DNA from: Clostridia bacterium
GTDB lineage: Bacteria; Bacillota; Clostridia; UMGS1810
DNA length: 24,594 nucleotides
Direction: 5' to 3'
Assembly (NCBI GenBank): GCA_017629325.1
Contig: JAGBXL010000229.1
Coordinates: forward strand, 1 to 24,594
The translations under genes were made by a program, and so were the position numbers. The notes under the pieces are model-generated. The model made no database searches, was not told the DNA's origin, and was given only the letters and a program-made list of their open reading frames with translations. This document shows positions 7,441 to 14,895 of this stretch, piece by piece (the stretch's first letter is position 1; every line of letters starts with the position of its first letter).

Positions 7441-8991
7441 TTATTTTGCATAATCAACTGAGCGCGTTTCCCTTATAACATTAACTTTTATCTGTCCGGG
7501 ATACTCAAGCTCACTTTCTATTTTCTTAACTATATCTCTTGCAATAAGGATTGTGTCTTCATCTTTAACATCTTCGGGTTTAACCATAATTCTGATTTCT
7601 CTGCCCGCCTGTATTGCATAAGATTTTTCAACACCGCTGAAGGAATTTGCAATTTCTTCAAGCTTTTCAAGGCGTTTTATGTATGTTTCAAGATTTTCTC
7701 TTCTTGCACCGGGTCTTGCTGCACTTATTGCATCGCAAGCCTGAACAATGCAAGCTATAACTGTTTGTGCTTCAACATCGCCATGATGTGCCTGGATAGC
7801 ATGAATAACATCATTTGATTCGTGATATTTTTTAGCAAGATCAACACCGATATCAACATGAGAGCCTTCGATTTCGTGGTCAACAGATTTACCGATATCA
7901 TGGAGAAGTCCTGCTCTTTTAGCAGTTTTAACATCAACACCCAGTTCTGCCGCCATAATGCCCGCAAGATGAGCCACCTCTGTTGAGTGTTTTAAAACAT
8001 TCTGACCATAGCTTGTTCTGTATTTCATTCTTCCTAAAAGTTTAACAAGCTCTGGGTGGAGACCATGCACCCCTGTTTCAAAGGTTGCCTGCTCGCCCTC
8101 CTGTTTGATGATGGCTTCAATTTCTTTTCTTGATTTTTCAACTGTTTCTTCAATTCTTGCCGGATGAATACGTCCGTCAACAATAAGTTTTTCAAGAGAC
8201 ATTCTTGCGATTTCTCTTTTGATTGGGTCAAATCCCGAAAGGACAACTGCCTCGGGAGTATCGTCAATAATTAAATCTATACCGGTTAATGTTTCAAGGG
8301 TTCTGATGTTTCTGCCCTCTCTACCGATAATTCTTCCCTTCATTTCGTCGCTTGGAAGTGCAACAACAGATACTGTTGTTTCAGCAACGTGATCTGCAGC
8401 ACATTTCTGGATTGCTGCACTGATGATGTTTCTTGCACGCTTGTCTGCTTCTTCTTTTGCTTCCTCTTCGATGTTTTTAATAAGCATAGCAGATTCGTGG
8501 CGGATTTCGGACTCTACATTCTTTAAGAGGAAGGATTTTGCTTCTTCTACTGAAAGTCCTGAAATTCTTTCAAGAATTTCAAGCTGAGCACTCTTTACTT
8601 TTGCTGTTTCTTCTTTGAGTTCTTCAGCTTCTTTAATTCTTTTAGCTAATGTTTCTTCTTTTTTCTCAAGAGCTTCTGATTTTTTATCGAGAGCTTCTTC
8701 TTTTTGCTGAATTCGTCTTTCCTGACGATTTATTTCGTTTCGTCTTTCTTTGATTTCTCTTTCGAATTCATTACGATTTTTATGAATTTCGTCTTTAGCT
8801 TCGATTAAGGCTTCTTTTTTCTTTGATTCAGCCTTTTTCTCTGCATCTTCAATAATGGCTTTTGCCTTTTGTTCGGCTCCGCCGATTTTTGCTTCGGCAA
8901 TCTTCTTTCTGTAAACACTGCCCGATATAAAACCGATGATAAGTGCTACAATAGCAGACGCCGCAATAATTATGATGTCCATCTTCTTCAC
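7441..8991 (-). CDS. rny: Ribonuclease Y
   Basis: Membrane-anchored endoribonuclease that starts bulk mRNA decay in Firmicutes. At 516 residues it is full length. Order: N-terminal membrane helix (about 5-25), long charged coiled coil (about 30-200, runs of EKK/EAE/KKE), KH RNA-binding domain with GRIIGREGRNIRTLE (about 219-233), and an HD domain with H364-D365 (LLHDIGKSVDHE). The start ATG has AAAGGAG at good spacing. A consensus promoter (9140-9168) and a ~140-nt leader precede it. It is the first gene of an apparent operon with ymdB and a lipoprotein gene. Confidence 0.97.
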   Translation of the reverse strand: MKKMDIIIIAASAIVALIIGFISGSVYRKKIAEAKIGGAEQKAKAIIEDAEKKAESKKKEALIEAKDEIHKNRNEFEREIKERRNEINRQERRIQQKEEALDKKSEALEKKEETLAKRIKEAEELKEETAKVKSAQLEILERISGLSVEEAKSFLLKNVESEIRHESAMLIKNIEEEAKEEADKRARNIISAAIQKCAADHVAETTVSVVALPSDEMKGRIIGREGRNIRTLETLTGIDLIIDDTPEAVVLSGFDPIKREIARMSLEKLIVDGRIHPARIEETVEKSRKEIEAIIKQEGEQATFETGVHGLHPELVKLLGRMKYRTSYGQNVLKHSTEVAHLAGIMAAELGVDVKTAKRAGLLHDIGKSVDHEIEGSHVDIGVDLAKKYHESNDVIHAIQAHHGDVEAQTVIACIVQACDAISAARPGARRENLETYIKRLEKLEEIANSFSGVEKSYAIQAGREIRIMVKPEDVKDEDTILIARDIVKKIESELEYPGQIKVNVIRETRSVDYAK

Positions 8992-9004
8992 TCCTTTCTT
9001 AAGC

Positions 9005-9038
9005 AGCCAATTGGAGTATTATCCAAACTCCGATGGCT
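9005..9038 (-). promoter_or_regulatory. Hairpin in the rny 5' leader
   Basis: On the minus strand AGCCA (9038-9034) pairs with TGGCT (9009-9005) and GGAGT (9031-9027) pairs with ACTCC (9017-9013), with a small internal loop and a 9-nt apical loop. It ends only a few bases before the rny ribosome site. It might affect translation or stability of the mRNA; this is inference. Confidence 0.5.
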
Positions 9039-9139
9039 AAAATTTTAATATTTGTTACTAATTTTAAAAATACATTAAAGCACAGATACAAGGAAAACAA
9101 ATTCTCACTTGTATCAAAACCTAAAAACATACACAATAT

Positions 9140-9168
9140 ATTGTATAACAAAATATAAGATGTGTCAA
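9140..9168 (-). promoter_or_regulatory. Sigma-A promoter of rny
   Basis: Minus strand: perfect -35 TTGACA (9168-9163), 17-bp spacer, -10 TACAAT (9145-9140). It predicts a start near 9133 and a ~140-nt untranslated leader. Confidence 0.85.
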
Positions 9169-9190
9169 TATAAATTTGTGTGAAATACAT

Positions 9191-9224
9191 AAAAAAAGAT
9201 GTCAAATAAATTTAACATCTTTTT
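9191..9224 (-). terminator. Intrinsic terminator after walJ
   Basis: AAAAAGATGT (9193-9202) pairs with ACATCTTTTT (9215-9224); the inner bases can pair further. On the minus strand the stem runs into seven T (9197-9191), 5 nt after the end of the WalJ-type gene, closing the yebC-murA-walJ group before the rny promoter. Confidence 0.8.
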
Positions 9225-9228
9225 CATT

Positions 9229-10011
9229 CTATATGTATGTTATTTCGTCGGGCTGTGCAACTTTAAGCAAAACATCTGTTCCAACCTTAAACCCGTTTTC
9301 TTCAAGGCATTTATTAACACATTCAAAGGCTTTTTGGGGGGTGTTGTTTTCCCTACTTAAATGCCCTAAAAGGATTCTCTTTGTTCCCCATATTGCAAGC
9401 TGTGTTGCAAGCCATGCACATTTATCGTTAGATAAATGCCCTTTATCTGAAAGTATTCTTCTTTTCAGGTGATAGGGATATGTGCCACAGTTTAGCATTT
9501 TAACATCGTGATTTGCTTCTATAATAACCGCCTCACAGCCTGCCAAATTAGAAAGCATCGCTTTGGTTATGCAGCCCGTGTCGGTGGCAACGGCATATTT
9601 TTTACCCTCCGATTCTATAACATAGCCAAAAGCTGCGGCTGAATCGTGAGGTATTATGAAGGGTTTAACCTTCATTGAATTTATTTCATAAACATTTGAA
9701 GCAGATATAATATTAGCACTTCCTGGCGGAATTTGGGGAGCATTTTTTAAAACCCCCTCCATAGAAGGAGCATTTGCATACACAGGAATATTATATTTCT
9801 TTGAAAGAACACGGATTCCGGATATATGGTCGCTATGCTCATGGGTTACAAATATTGCATCTATATCTTGGGCACCTAATCCAACCTCGTTTAATGAAGC
9901 TACAATTTTTGAAGCACTTACACCGGCATCAATTAAAATATTGGTGCTGCTGTTTGAAATTAAAATTGAGTTTCCCGAGCTTGAACTGTAAAGACTTAAA
10001 AATCTAGTCAT
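9229..10011 (-). CDS. walJ: WalJ/YycJ-family MBL-fold metallo-hydrolase
   Basis: Metallo-beta-lactamase-fold phosphodiesterase/nuclease related to B. subtilis WalJ (YycJ), which has been linked to cell-wall control and DNA repair. The 260-residue product begins FLSLYSSSSGNSILI, typical of the family, and carries the metal motif T-H57-E-H59-S-D61-H62, an ATDTGCIT aspartate segment and a distal LGHLSRENN histidine. Its ATG overlaps the last 8 nt of murA (shared GATGACTAG), so translation is probably coupled. Here it partners with murA rather than with walRK, its usual place in bacilli. Exact substrate unknown. Confidence 0.88.
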   Translation of the reverse strand: MTRFLSLYSSSSGNSILISNSSTNILIDAGVSASKIVASLNEVGLGAQDIDAIFVTHEHSDHISGIRVLSKKYNIPVYANAPSMEGVLKNAPQIPPGSANIISASNVYEINSMKVKPFIIPHDSAAAFGYVIESEGKKYAVATDTGCITKAMLSNLAGCEAVIIEANHDVKMLNCGTYPYHLKRRILSDKGHLSNDKCAWLATQLAIWGTKRILLGHLSRENNTPQKAFECVNKCLEENGFKVGTDVLLKVAQPDEITYI

Positions 10012-11260
10012 CGCGTCTTTGGATATCTGCTCCCAAACCGCGAAGCTTATCTAAAATGTGCTCATAGCCTCTGTCGATATGGCGAAGCTCATATATTTCG
10101 CTTGTGCCTTCGGAGGCAAGGGCTGCAATAATCATGCTGGCACCTGCTCTTAAATCTGTTGCCCTTAAACTTGCCGGTTTAAGAGGCACTCCGCCTTCTA
10201 TTGTGGCAACATTTCCGTCAACCGAAACTCTGACACCTGTTTTTTCAAGCTCTTCTATATATTGGAAACGAGATTCCCACACACCCTCTGTTACAGTGCT
10301 CTTGCCATTTATTGTTGATAAAAGTGCAACCATCTGCGGCTGAAGGTCGGTTGGGAAGCCGGGGTAAGGCAAGGTTTTTATTCTTATGCTTTTTAAGGGC
10401 TTATCTGCGATAACACGAATTTCTTCGTCGTATTCCTCAACACTAACTCCCATTTCAATAAATTTTGATGTTATGCAGTCAAGATGCTTGGGAATAATAT
10501 TTTTAATAAGAACATTTCCTCTTGTTGCAATTGCAGCTGCCATATATGTGCCCGCTTCTATCTGGTCGGGAATAATGGAATATGTAACACCGTTTAATTT
10601 TTCCACACCATGAATCTTAATAACATCGGTTCCTGCACCCACAATCTTTGCACCTGCTGAATTCAAAAAGTTTGCAAGGTCAACAACATGGGGCTCTTTT
10701 GCACAGTTTTCAAGAACTGTTTTTCCCGGTGCCAAGACAGATGCCAAAATTGCATTTATGGTGGCACCAACGCTTACAACGTCGAAATATACATTTCCTC
10801 CCGAAAGAAGAGATGCATCTATATTAACAAAGGTATCGTCGCATTTAATGGTGCAGCCCAAACACTCAAAGCTTTTAAGGTGCTGGTCGATTGGGCGTGT
10901 TCCAAAATTGCAGCCACCCGGTGGCGGAACACTTGCCTTATGAAATCTGCCTATAAGGGCACCCATAAGATAATATGATGCTCTCATTTTAAGAGCAAGC
11001 TCCGGCTCTGCCCTCCACTCATTTAAAGAAGTGGCATCTATAACAACCGTATTGCAGTCGGTTTTTTTAATATCGGCACCAAGGGATACCATCATTTTTA
11101 TTATGCTGTCAACATCGCTTATATCGGGAACATTTTCTATAACACATTTTCCATTTACAAGAAGTGCTGCAGGCAGAATTGCAACCGCCGCATTTTTTGC
11201 ACCGCTTATGTGGACTTCGCCATTTAGGGCTTTTCCGCCGTTAATTAAAAATTTATCCAC
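10004..11260 (-). CDS. murA: UDP-N-acetylglucosamine 1-carboxyvinyltransferase MurA
   Basis: First committed step of peptidoglycan synthesis: enolpyruvyl transfer from PEP to UDP-GlcNAc in the cytosol. Starting at GTG 11260-11258 with AGGAGG 9 nt upstream gives 418 residues, the usual length, and the typical start DKFLINGGKALNGEVHISGAKN. A longer frame from TTG 11302 adds 14 residues without support. The catalytic cysteine is present (PPPGGCNFGTRPIDQH, Cys117, the fosfomycin target residue in this family). The C-terminal segments TDLQPQM and RATDLRAGASMIIA are also seen. It follows yebC by 63 nt and overlaps walJ by 8 nt. Firmicutes often carry two MurA paralogues (MurAA/MurAB); which one this is cannot be told here. 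Confidence 0.96.
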   Translation of the reverse strand: MDKFLINGGKALNGEVHISGAKNAAVAILPAALLVNGKCVIENVPDISDVDSIIKMMVSLGADIKKTDCNTVVIDATSLNEWRAEPELALKMRASYYLMGALIGRFHKASVPPPGGCNFGTRPIDQHLKSFECLGCTIKCDDTFVNIDASLLSGGNVYFDVVSVGATINAILASVLAPGKTVLENCAKEPHVVDLANFLNSAGAKIVGAGTDVIKIHGVEKLNGVTYSIIPDQIEAGTYMAAAIATRGNVLIKNIIPKHLDCITSKFIEMGVSVEEYDEEIRVIADKPLKSIRIKTLPYPGFPTDLQPQMVALLSTINGKSTVTEGVWESRFQYIEELEKTGVRVSVDGNVATIEGGVPLKPASLRATDLRAGASMIIAALASEGTSEIYELRHIDRGYEHILDKLRGLGADIQRRDD

Positions 11261-11323
11261 TTTGTAAAGCCTCCTAGATATTTCTTGTTTAGTAAAATTC
11301 AAAACAATTGCTTTATAAAGGAT

Positions 11324-12055
11324 TTACTCTGTTTCTTCCCAGTTATGATAAATATTCTGAACATCGTCGTTATCTTCAAGATGTTCAATAAGCTTTTCCA
11401 TCATGAGTATATCGTGTTCATCGGTAAGGGTAATATAGTTCTGCGGAATCATTTCAAGACCTGCAGATTCAAATACATAGCCCTTTGCTTCGAGGCTGTC
11501 GCGAACTTCGCGGAAGCTTTCGGGCGAGGTTGAAATTTCATAGAATTCATCTTCAACGCCAAAATCATCGGCACCTGCATCGAGAGCATCCATTGTTAAT
11601 TCGTCTTCATCAACCGAATCAGATTTATTAACAATTAAAATACCTTTCTGGTCGAACATCCATGATACCGAGCCATTTGTTCCAAGGTTACCGCCGAATT
11701 TATCGAAATAGTGTCTTAAATCACCGGCAGTACGGTTACGGTTATCGGTAAGAGTTTCAACTATAACAGCAACACCGCTGGGGCCGTAGCCTTCGTAGTT
11801 GATATCTTCGTAGTTATCCATATTCTGTTCACCGGCAGCTTTTTTAATAACTCTTGCAATGTTATCATTTGGCATATTAAACGAGCGAGCTTTTGCAATA
11901 GCATCTTTTAATCTGCCGTTTGTTTCGGGATCAGCTCCGCCTGATTTTGCGGCAACTGCTATTTCTCTGCCCATTTTAGTGAAAATTTTGGCTTTCTGGG
12001 CATCGGATTTTTCTTTTTTATGTTTAATATTGTTCCATTTTGAATGTCCTGACAT
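11324..12055 (-). CDS. yebC: YebC/PmpR/TACO1-family protein
   Basis: Cytosolic family described as transcriptional regulators in some bacteria and more recently as a translation factor relieving ribosome stalls, notably at proline-rich motifs. The 243-residue product begins with the signature SGHSKWNNIKHKKEKSDAQK, followed by FTKMGREI, NDNIARVIKKA and YEGYGPSGVAVIVE. The start is ATG 12055-12053; GGAGG lies 5-6 nt upstream, and a frame-matched TTG at 12067 overlaps that site so is not used. A good promoter (12101-12130) precedes it, so it heads the yebC-murA-walJ group. Confidence 0.95.
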   Translation of the reverse strand: MSGHSKWNNIKHKKEKSDAQKAKIFTKMGREIAVAAKSGGADPETNGRLKDAIAKARSFNMPNDNIARVIKKAAGEQNMDNYEDINYEGYGPSGVAVIVETLTDNRNRTAGDLRHYFDKFGGNLGTNGSVSWMFDQKGILIVNKSDSVDEDELTMDALDAGADDFGVEDEFYEISTSPESFREVRDSLEAKGYVFESAGLEMIPQNYITLTDEHDILMMEKLIEHLEDNDDVQNIYHNWEETE

Positions 12056-12100
12056 AATTACCTCCAAGTAATCATAAAATTACATAAAATCGTACAGTAC

Positions 12101-12130
12101 ATTATATCCCATATATATGCCCTTTGTCAA
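12101..12130 (-). promoter_or_regulatory. Sigma-A promoter of yebC
   Basis: Minus strand: perfect -35 TTGACA (12130-12125), 18-bp spacer, perfect -10 TATAAT (12106-12101), about 45 nt before the start codon. Confidence 0.85.
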
Positions 12131-12280
12131 GGTTACAAAATTATAAAATACTTTTACAAAAACAAAATCGTAAATTGGAATATATTATCGTATAAGATTA
12201 TTGCGTATCATATAGAAAGATTTTGGGGCATAAAAAGGCGAAAAGTTATGGGAATATTTATGGAAAATACGAATAAACTC

Positions 12281-12390
12281 TAATATAGCCGTTGGAAAGT
12301 CGACCCAGCCTGAAACACAGTAATTTAGGCATGTTTTGGATTGTCGGTCTTGAAAGGCGTATAAACTTATGAGAGGACGGAAAACCAACT
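12281..12390 (+). ncRNA. Possible structured leader before the tandem-OB gene (family not recognised)
   Basis: The 335 bases between yebC and the next gene hold only the yebC promoter and this candidate. GTTGG (12291-12295) can pair with CCAAC (12385-12389), which ends one base before the ATG; flanking ATA/TAT could extend it. Inside, GCCTGAA (12309-12315) pairs with TTTAGGC (12324-12330) around a 9-nt loop, and GTCTT can pair with AGGAC. The purine-rich GAGAGGA lies 14 nt from the ATG, an odd spacing, inside the fold. I see no match to T-box, cobalamin, c-di-GMP, c-di-AMP or guanidine consensus features. The stems are short, so this is tentative. Confidence 0.3.
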
Positions 12391-13062
12391 ATGGATAATG
12401 TTAATTTAAACAATGAAGTTAAACTCACAGGACTTGTGGATAGTGAGCTAAAGGTGAGCCACGAAATTTACGGCGAGGCATTTTATTCGTTTGTGTTAAG
12501 AGTTATGAGACTCTCTGATATATGCGACTATATAAATGTTACCGTTTCAGAAAGACTACTGAGTTCTTTGGAATTAAAAAAAGGCTCTTTTGTTACGGTA
12601 AACGGTCAGTTTCGCTCATACAACAATTATTCCGACACAGGCAGCAGACTGATTCTCACTGTTTTTGCAAGAGATATTGTTATTTCCGATGAATTTTCCC
12701 AGGAAGCTTCGGGGACCAATCCCAACTATATATACCTTAACGGTTTTTTATGCAAAATGCCGGTTTACAGAACAACTCCCTTTGGAAGAGAAATAACCGA
12801 TATTTTAATTGCAGTTAACCGTGCATATAATAAATCAGACTATATACCCTGTATTGCCTGGGGAAGAAATGCTAGATTTTCTTCAAATTTAAGCGTTGGC
12901 GATAATATTAAAATCTGGGGAAGAATTCAGTCCAGAGAATACCAGAAAAAAATCTCCGAAAATGAGACAATAACAAAAACCGCCTACGAAATTTCAATTT
13001 CAAAAATGGAAGTTTCAGGCGGTATAAACGAAGAAGAACAAAGCGAAGAAATTATTTCATAA
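12391..13062 (+). CDS. Tandem OB-fold single-stranded DNA-binding-like protein
   Basis: A 223-residue protein with two SSB-like OB domains. The first (about 5-97) has EVKLTGLVDSELKVSHEIYG, YINVTVSE and LKKGSFVTVNGQFRS. The second (about 111-208) has YIYLNGFLCKMPVYRTTPFGREI, DYIPCIAWGRNARF and LSVGDNIKIWGRIQSREYQKK, the classic SSB core. The acidic tail (EEEQSEEIIS) resembles SSB tails but lacks the DDDIPF tip. Such doubled SSB-like proteins occur in Clostridia beside a normal SSB; their role is not established, so I give no gene symbol. Ribosome-site spacing is poor and the upstream 110 nt may be structured. It precedes the SASP gene by 105 nt, with no terminator seen. Confidence 0.8.
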   Translation: MDNVNLNNEVKLTGLVDSELKVSHEIYGEAFYSFVLRVMRLSDICDYINVTVSERLLSSLELKKGSFVTVNGQFRSYNNYSDTGSRLILTVFARDIVISDEFSQEASGTNPNYIYLNGFLCKMPVYRTTPFGREITDILIAVNRAYNKSDYIPCIAWGRNARFSSNLSVGDNIKIWGRIQSREYQKKISENETITKTAYEISISKMEVSGGINEEEQSEEIIS

Positions 13063-13088
13063 TTTTAACTTTTGTTCTAAAAACTACC

Positions 13089-13118
13089 TGAATATAAAAA
13101 CTCTCTGTGCAAAGAATA
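13089..13118 (+). promoter_or_regulatory. Sigma-G-like (forespore) promoter of the SASP gene
   Basis: TGAATA (13089-13094), 17-bp spacer, AAGAATA (13112-13118). The first part matches the sigma-F/G -35 (GNATR type) and the second matches 5 of 7 positions of CATAATA. It lies about 50 nt before the SASP start. The match is partial; the gene's function makes it plausible. Confidence 0.45.
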
Positions 13119-13167
13119 GTTATTGCAAAGATGTTTTGCGATTATTTTTCAAGGAGAGTAAAAAATT

Positions 13168-13356
13168 ATGTCTAAAAACATGGTAGTTCCTGAAGCTAAA
13201 GAAGCTATGGAAAGATTCAAAATGGAAGCTGCATCAGAAGTTGGCGTTAATCTCAAACAGGGTTACAACGGCGACTTAACATCAAGACAGGCCGGTTCTA
13301 TCGGTGGTCAGATGGTTAAAAAAATGATCAAATCCTACGAAGAATCTATGAAATAA
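13168..13356 (+). CDS. Alpha/beta-type small acid-soluble spore protein (SASP)
   Basis: Spore core protein that coats DNA, holds it in an A-like form and protects it from UV and heat. The 62-residue product has the two conserved blocks of the family: KMEAASEVGV (germination-protease cleavage region, about 18-27) and GYNGDLTSRQAGSIGGQMVKKMI (about 33-55; G-x-LTSRxxGxxGGxMVKxMI). A strong AAGGAGAG site lies 9 nt before the ATG and a strong terminator follows, so it is a single-gene unit expected to be highly expressed in the forespore. This shows the host can sporulate or descends from spore formers. Confidence 0.96.
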   Translation: MSKNMVVPEAKEAMERFKMEAASEVGVNLKQGYNGDLTSRQAGSIGGQMVKKMIKSYEESMK

Positions 13357-13383
13357 TAGCATTTAGCTATTTATTTCAAATTC

Positions 13384-13425
13384 AAAACGCTCTGTATCGG
13401 ATTATTGTGATACAGGGCGTTTTTT
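13384..13425 (+). terminator. Intrinsic terminator of the SASP gene
   Basis: The stem from 13384-13398 (ending CTGTATC) pairs with 13409-13423 (starting GATACAG) with one G-T wobble, around a 10-nt loop, and runs into TTTTTT. Confidence 0.92.
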
Positions 13426-13426
13426 C

Positions 13427-13455
13427 TTGATTTTATTTTGTTTTTATGTTAGAAT
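13427..13455 (+). promoter_or_regulatory. Sigma-A promoter of the DUF624 gene
   Basis: -35 TTGATT (13427-13432), 17-bp spacer, -10 TAGAAT (13450-13455). It starts directly after the SASP terminator and likely drives the DUF624 gene and rnhA. Confidence 0.65.
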
Positions 13456-13483
13456 GATTTATCGTGCTTTGGCATAAATCATT
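13453..13483 (+). promoter_or_regulatory. 10-bp inverted repeat over the -10/start region
   Basis: AATGATTTAT (13453-13462) and ATAAATCATT (13474-13483) are perfect inverted repeats around an 11-nt loop. The left arm overlaps the -10 box and the right arm runs into six T before the ribosome site. It could be an operator for a dimeric repressor or a weak AT-rich attenuator. Confidence 0.5.
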
Positions 13484-13503
13484 TTTTGAAAGCAGGTTAT
13501 AAT

Positions 13504-14370
13504 ATGGCTAAATATATTACCAAAGATTCCAAACCCGGAAAGGGCATTGAAAAAGATGCACCCGAAAAAAGAAGATTCTTTTTGTTTTTCGAGGTGTTTT
13601 TTGGAAAGCTTACAAAGCTTATAGGTCTTAACTTTATGTATTTTGTGTGCCTTCTTCCTCTTATACTCGGTGTTTATTATTCTGTTATAGTAAATTCCCT
13701 TATAGAAACACCGGGGGATATTTTAAGATATCCTCCTATTGTGTTTACTCCCTCGCTTTTAGGAACAGTTCTTCTTGCACTTTCTGTTTTTATTACAGGC
13801 CCTGCAACAGCCGGCTTTACTTATGTTATAAGAAATATGCAAAGAAGAGAACACACATGGATTATGAGCGATTTTTTTGAGCACTTTAAAAAGAACTTTA
13901 AACAGGGAATAATAATGAGCATAATTGATATTGCAGTTTGCATGGTATTATATGTGGCACTTATGTTTTATCTTTACATTATGCCCGTTGATGCTCCCGA
14001 AATGGGCACCTTAATTCCAATGATGGGTGCAATGTTTGTTGGTGCGGTTTCTATTGTGTTTTTATGGGCACACTTTTATATTTACACTATGATGGTTACA
14101 TTTAAGCTTGATTTTGGGAAGCTTTTTAAAAATTCACTTATTTTTGCAATTGCAAAGCTCCCCCTTAATATTCTTATAACTTTATTTTTAGGCTTAATTG
14201 CAGGCGGACTTATTTACACCCTCACCATTACAGGAATTATCGCAGGTATTTTTATTCCGGTTATATTCTTCTCACTTACAGGATTTATAATTGTTTTTTC
14301 AACCTACCCTACCATAGACAAAGTAATGCTTCAGAAGGTTAATAAAAGAGTTCTTAACACAAGAGGTTAA
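13504..14370 (+). CDS. DUF624/YesL-family integral membrane protein
   Basis: Multi-pass membrane protein of unknown function; family members often sit near sugar ABC transporters, but none is seen here. From ATG 13504 (AGCAGG 7 nt upstream; a TTG at 13486 in frame is less likely) the product has 288 residues. A charged N-terminus is followed by FFEVFFGKLTKLIGLNF, the family-typical GPATAGFTYVIRNMQRREHTW with SDFFEHFKKNFKQG, and about six hydrophobic segments (near 35-60, 85-110, 135-160, 170-195, 210-235 and 240-270). The stop is 4 nt before the rnhA start and supplies its ribosome site, so the two are probably co-translated. Confidence 0.85.
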   Translation: MAKYITKDSKPGKGIEKDAPEKRRFFLFFEVFFGKLTKLIGLNFMYFVCLLPLILGVYYSVIVNSLIETPGDILRYPPIVFTPSLLGTVLLALSVFITGPATAGFTYVIRNMQRREHTWIMSDFFEHFKKNFKQGIIMSIIDIAVCMVLYVALMFYLYIMPVDAPEMGTLIPMMGAMFVGAVSIVFLWAHFYIYTMMVTFKLDFGKLFKNSLIFAIAKLPLNILITLFLGLIAGGLIYTLTITGIIAGIFIPVIFFSLTGFIIVFSTYPTIDKVMLQKVNKRVLNTRG

Positions 14371-14374
14371 ATAT

Positions 14375-14845
14375 ATGAAAGAAGTTACAATATATACCGA
14401 CGGCGCCTGCAGCGGCAATCCTGGAAAGGGCGGCTTTGGTGTTATTCTTAATTACATGGGAAAGATAAAGGAAATATCCGAGGGTTTTGAATGCACAACC
14501 AACAACCGAATGGAAATTATGGCGGCACTTACAGGTCTTAAAGCTTTAAAAGAGCCGTGCCATGTTATTTTATACAGCGATTCAAAATATCTTGTTGATT
14601 CCATAAATCAAAAATGGATAGATTCATGGCAGAAAAATGGCTGGAAAAACAGCAAAAAAGAAAAGGTTAAAAACAGAGAGCTTTTTGAAGAACTCATAGA
14701 ACTTTTAAAAATTCACGATGTTGAATTCAAATGGGTTAAAGGTCATGACGGACATGCCGAAAACGAAAGGTGCGATTTTTTAGCAACTACCGCCGCAAAG
14801 AGAAATAATTTAAAAACAGATAATGCTTACATTGAAAACCTTTAA
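14375..14845 (+). CDS. rnhA: Ribonuclease HI
   Basis: Cleaves the RNA strand of RNA-DNA hybrids (R-loops, primers) using two Mg ions. The 156-residue protein has the complete catalytic set: D9 (YTDGACSGNPG), E47 (NNRMEIMA), D69 (YSDSKYLV) and D134 (ERCDFLA), plus the flexible-loop His124 (VKGHDGHAENERCD), at positions near those of E. coli RNase HI. The basic helix WQKNGWKNSKKEKVKN is present, as in E. coli type enzymes. Ribosome site AGAGG lies in the end of the preceding gene. A strong terminator follows. Confidence 0.97.
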   Translation: MKEVTIYTDGACSGNPGKGGFGVILNYMGKIKEISEGFECTTNNRMEIMAALTGLKALKEPCHVILYSDSKYLVDSINQKWIDSWQKNGWKNSKKEKVKNRELFEELIELLKIHDVEFKWVKGHDGHAENERCDFLATTAAKRNNLKTDNAYIENL

Positions 14846-14856
14846 AATATTATAAT

Positions 14857-14892
14857 AAAAAAACTTGAAAAACATTGTTTTTCAAGTTTTTT
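14857..14892. terminator. Bidirectional terminator between convergent rnhA and alr
   Basis: CTTGAAAAAC (14864-14873) pairs with GTTTTTCAAG (14877-14886) around ATT, extended by A-run/T-run to about 16 bp. T-runs on both strands let it serve both genes; it is 3 nt from the alr stop. Confidence 0.92.
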
Positions 14893-14895
14893 ATT

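Noticed and set aside
12291..12310. GGAAAGTCGACC resembling an RNase P RNA core, and TATGAGAGGACGGAAAA resembling a hammerhead core
   Set aside because: The other conserved regions of RNase P RNA are absent and the region is too short; the hammerhead lacks CUGANGA and its stems.
12185..12388. 67-codon minus-strand ORF in the yebC-OB gap
   Set aside because: No ribosome site, no family resemblance, low-complexity composition, and it lies upstream of the yebC promoter; more likely chance in AT-rich DNA.
12281..12390. T-box or known riboswitch before the tandem-OB gene
   Set aside because: No TGGNACCGCG antiterminator bulge, no terminator, and none of the cores I know for cobalamin, c-di-GMP, c-di-AMP, guanidine, ZTP or SAM.
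13486..13503. Six extra N-terminal residues of the DUF624 protein from a TTG
   Set aside because: The ATG at 13504 has a better-spaced ribosome site, and the TTG lies directly at the end of the inverted repeat.
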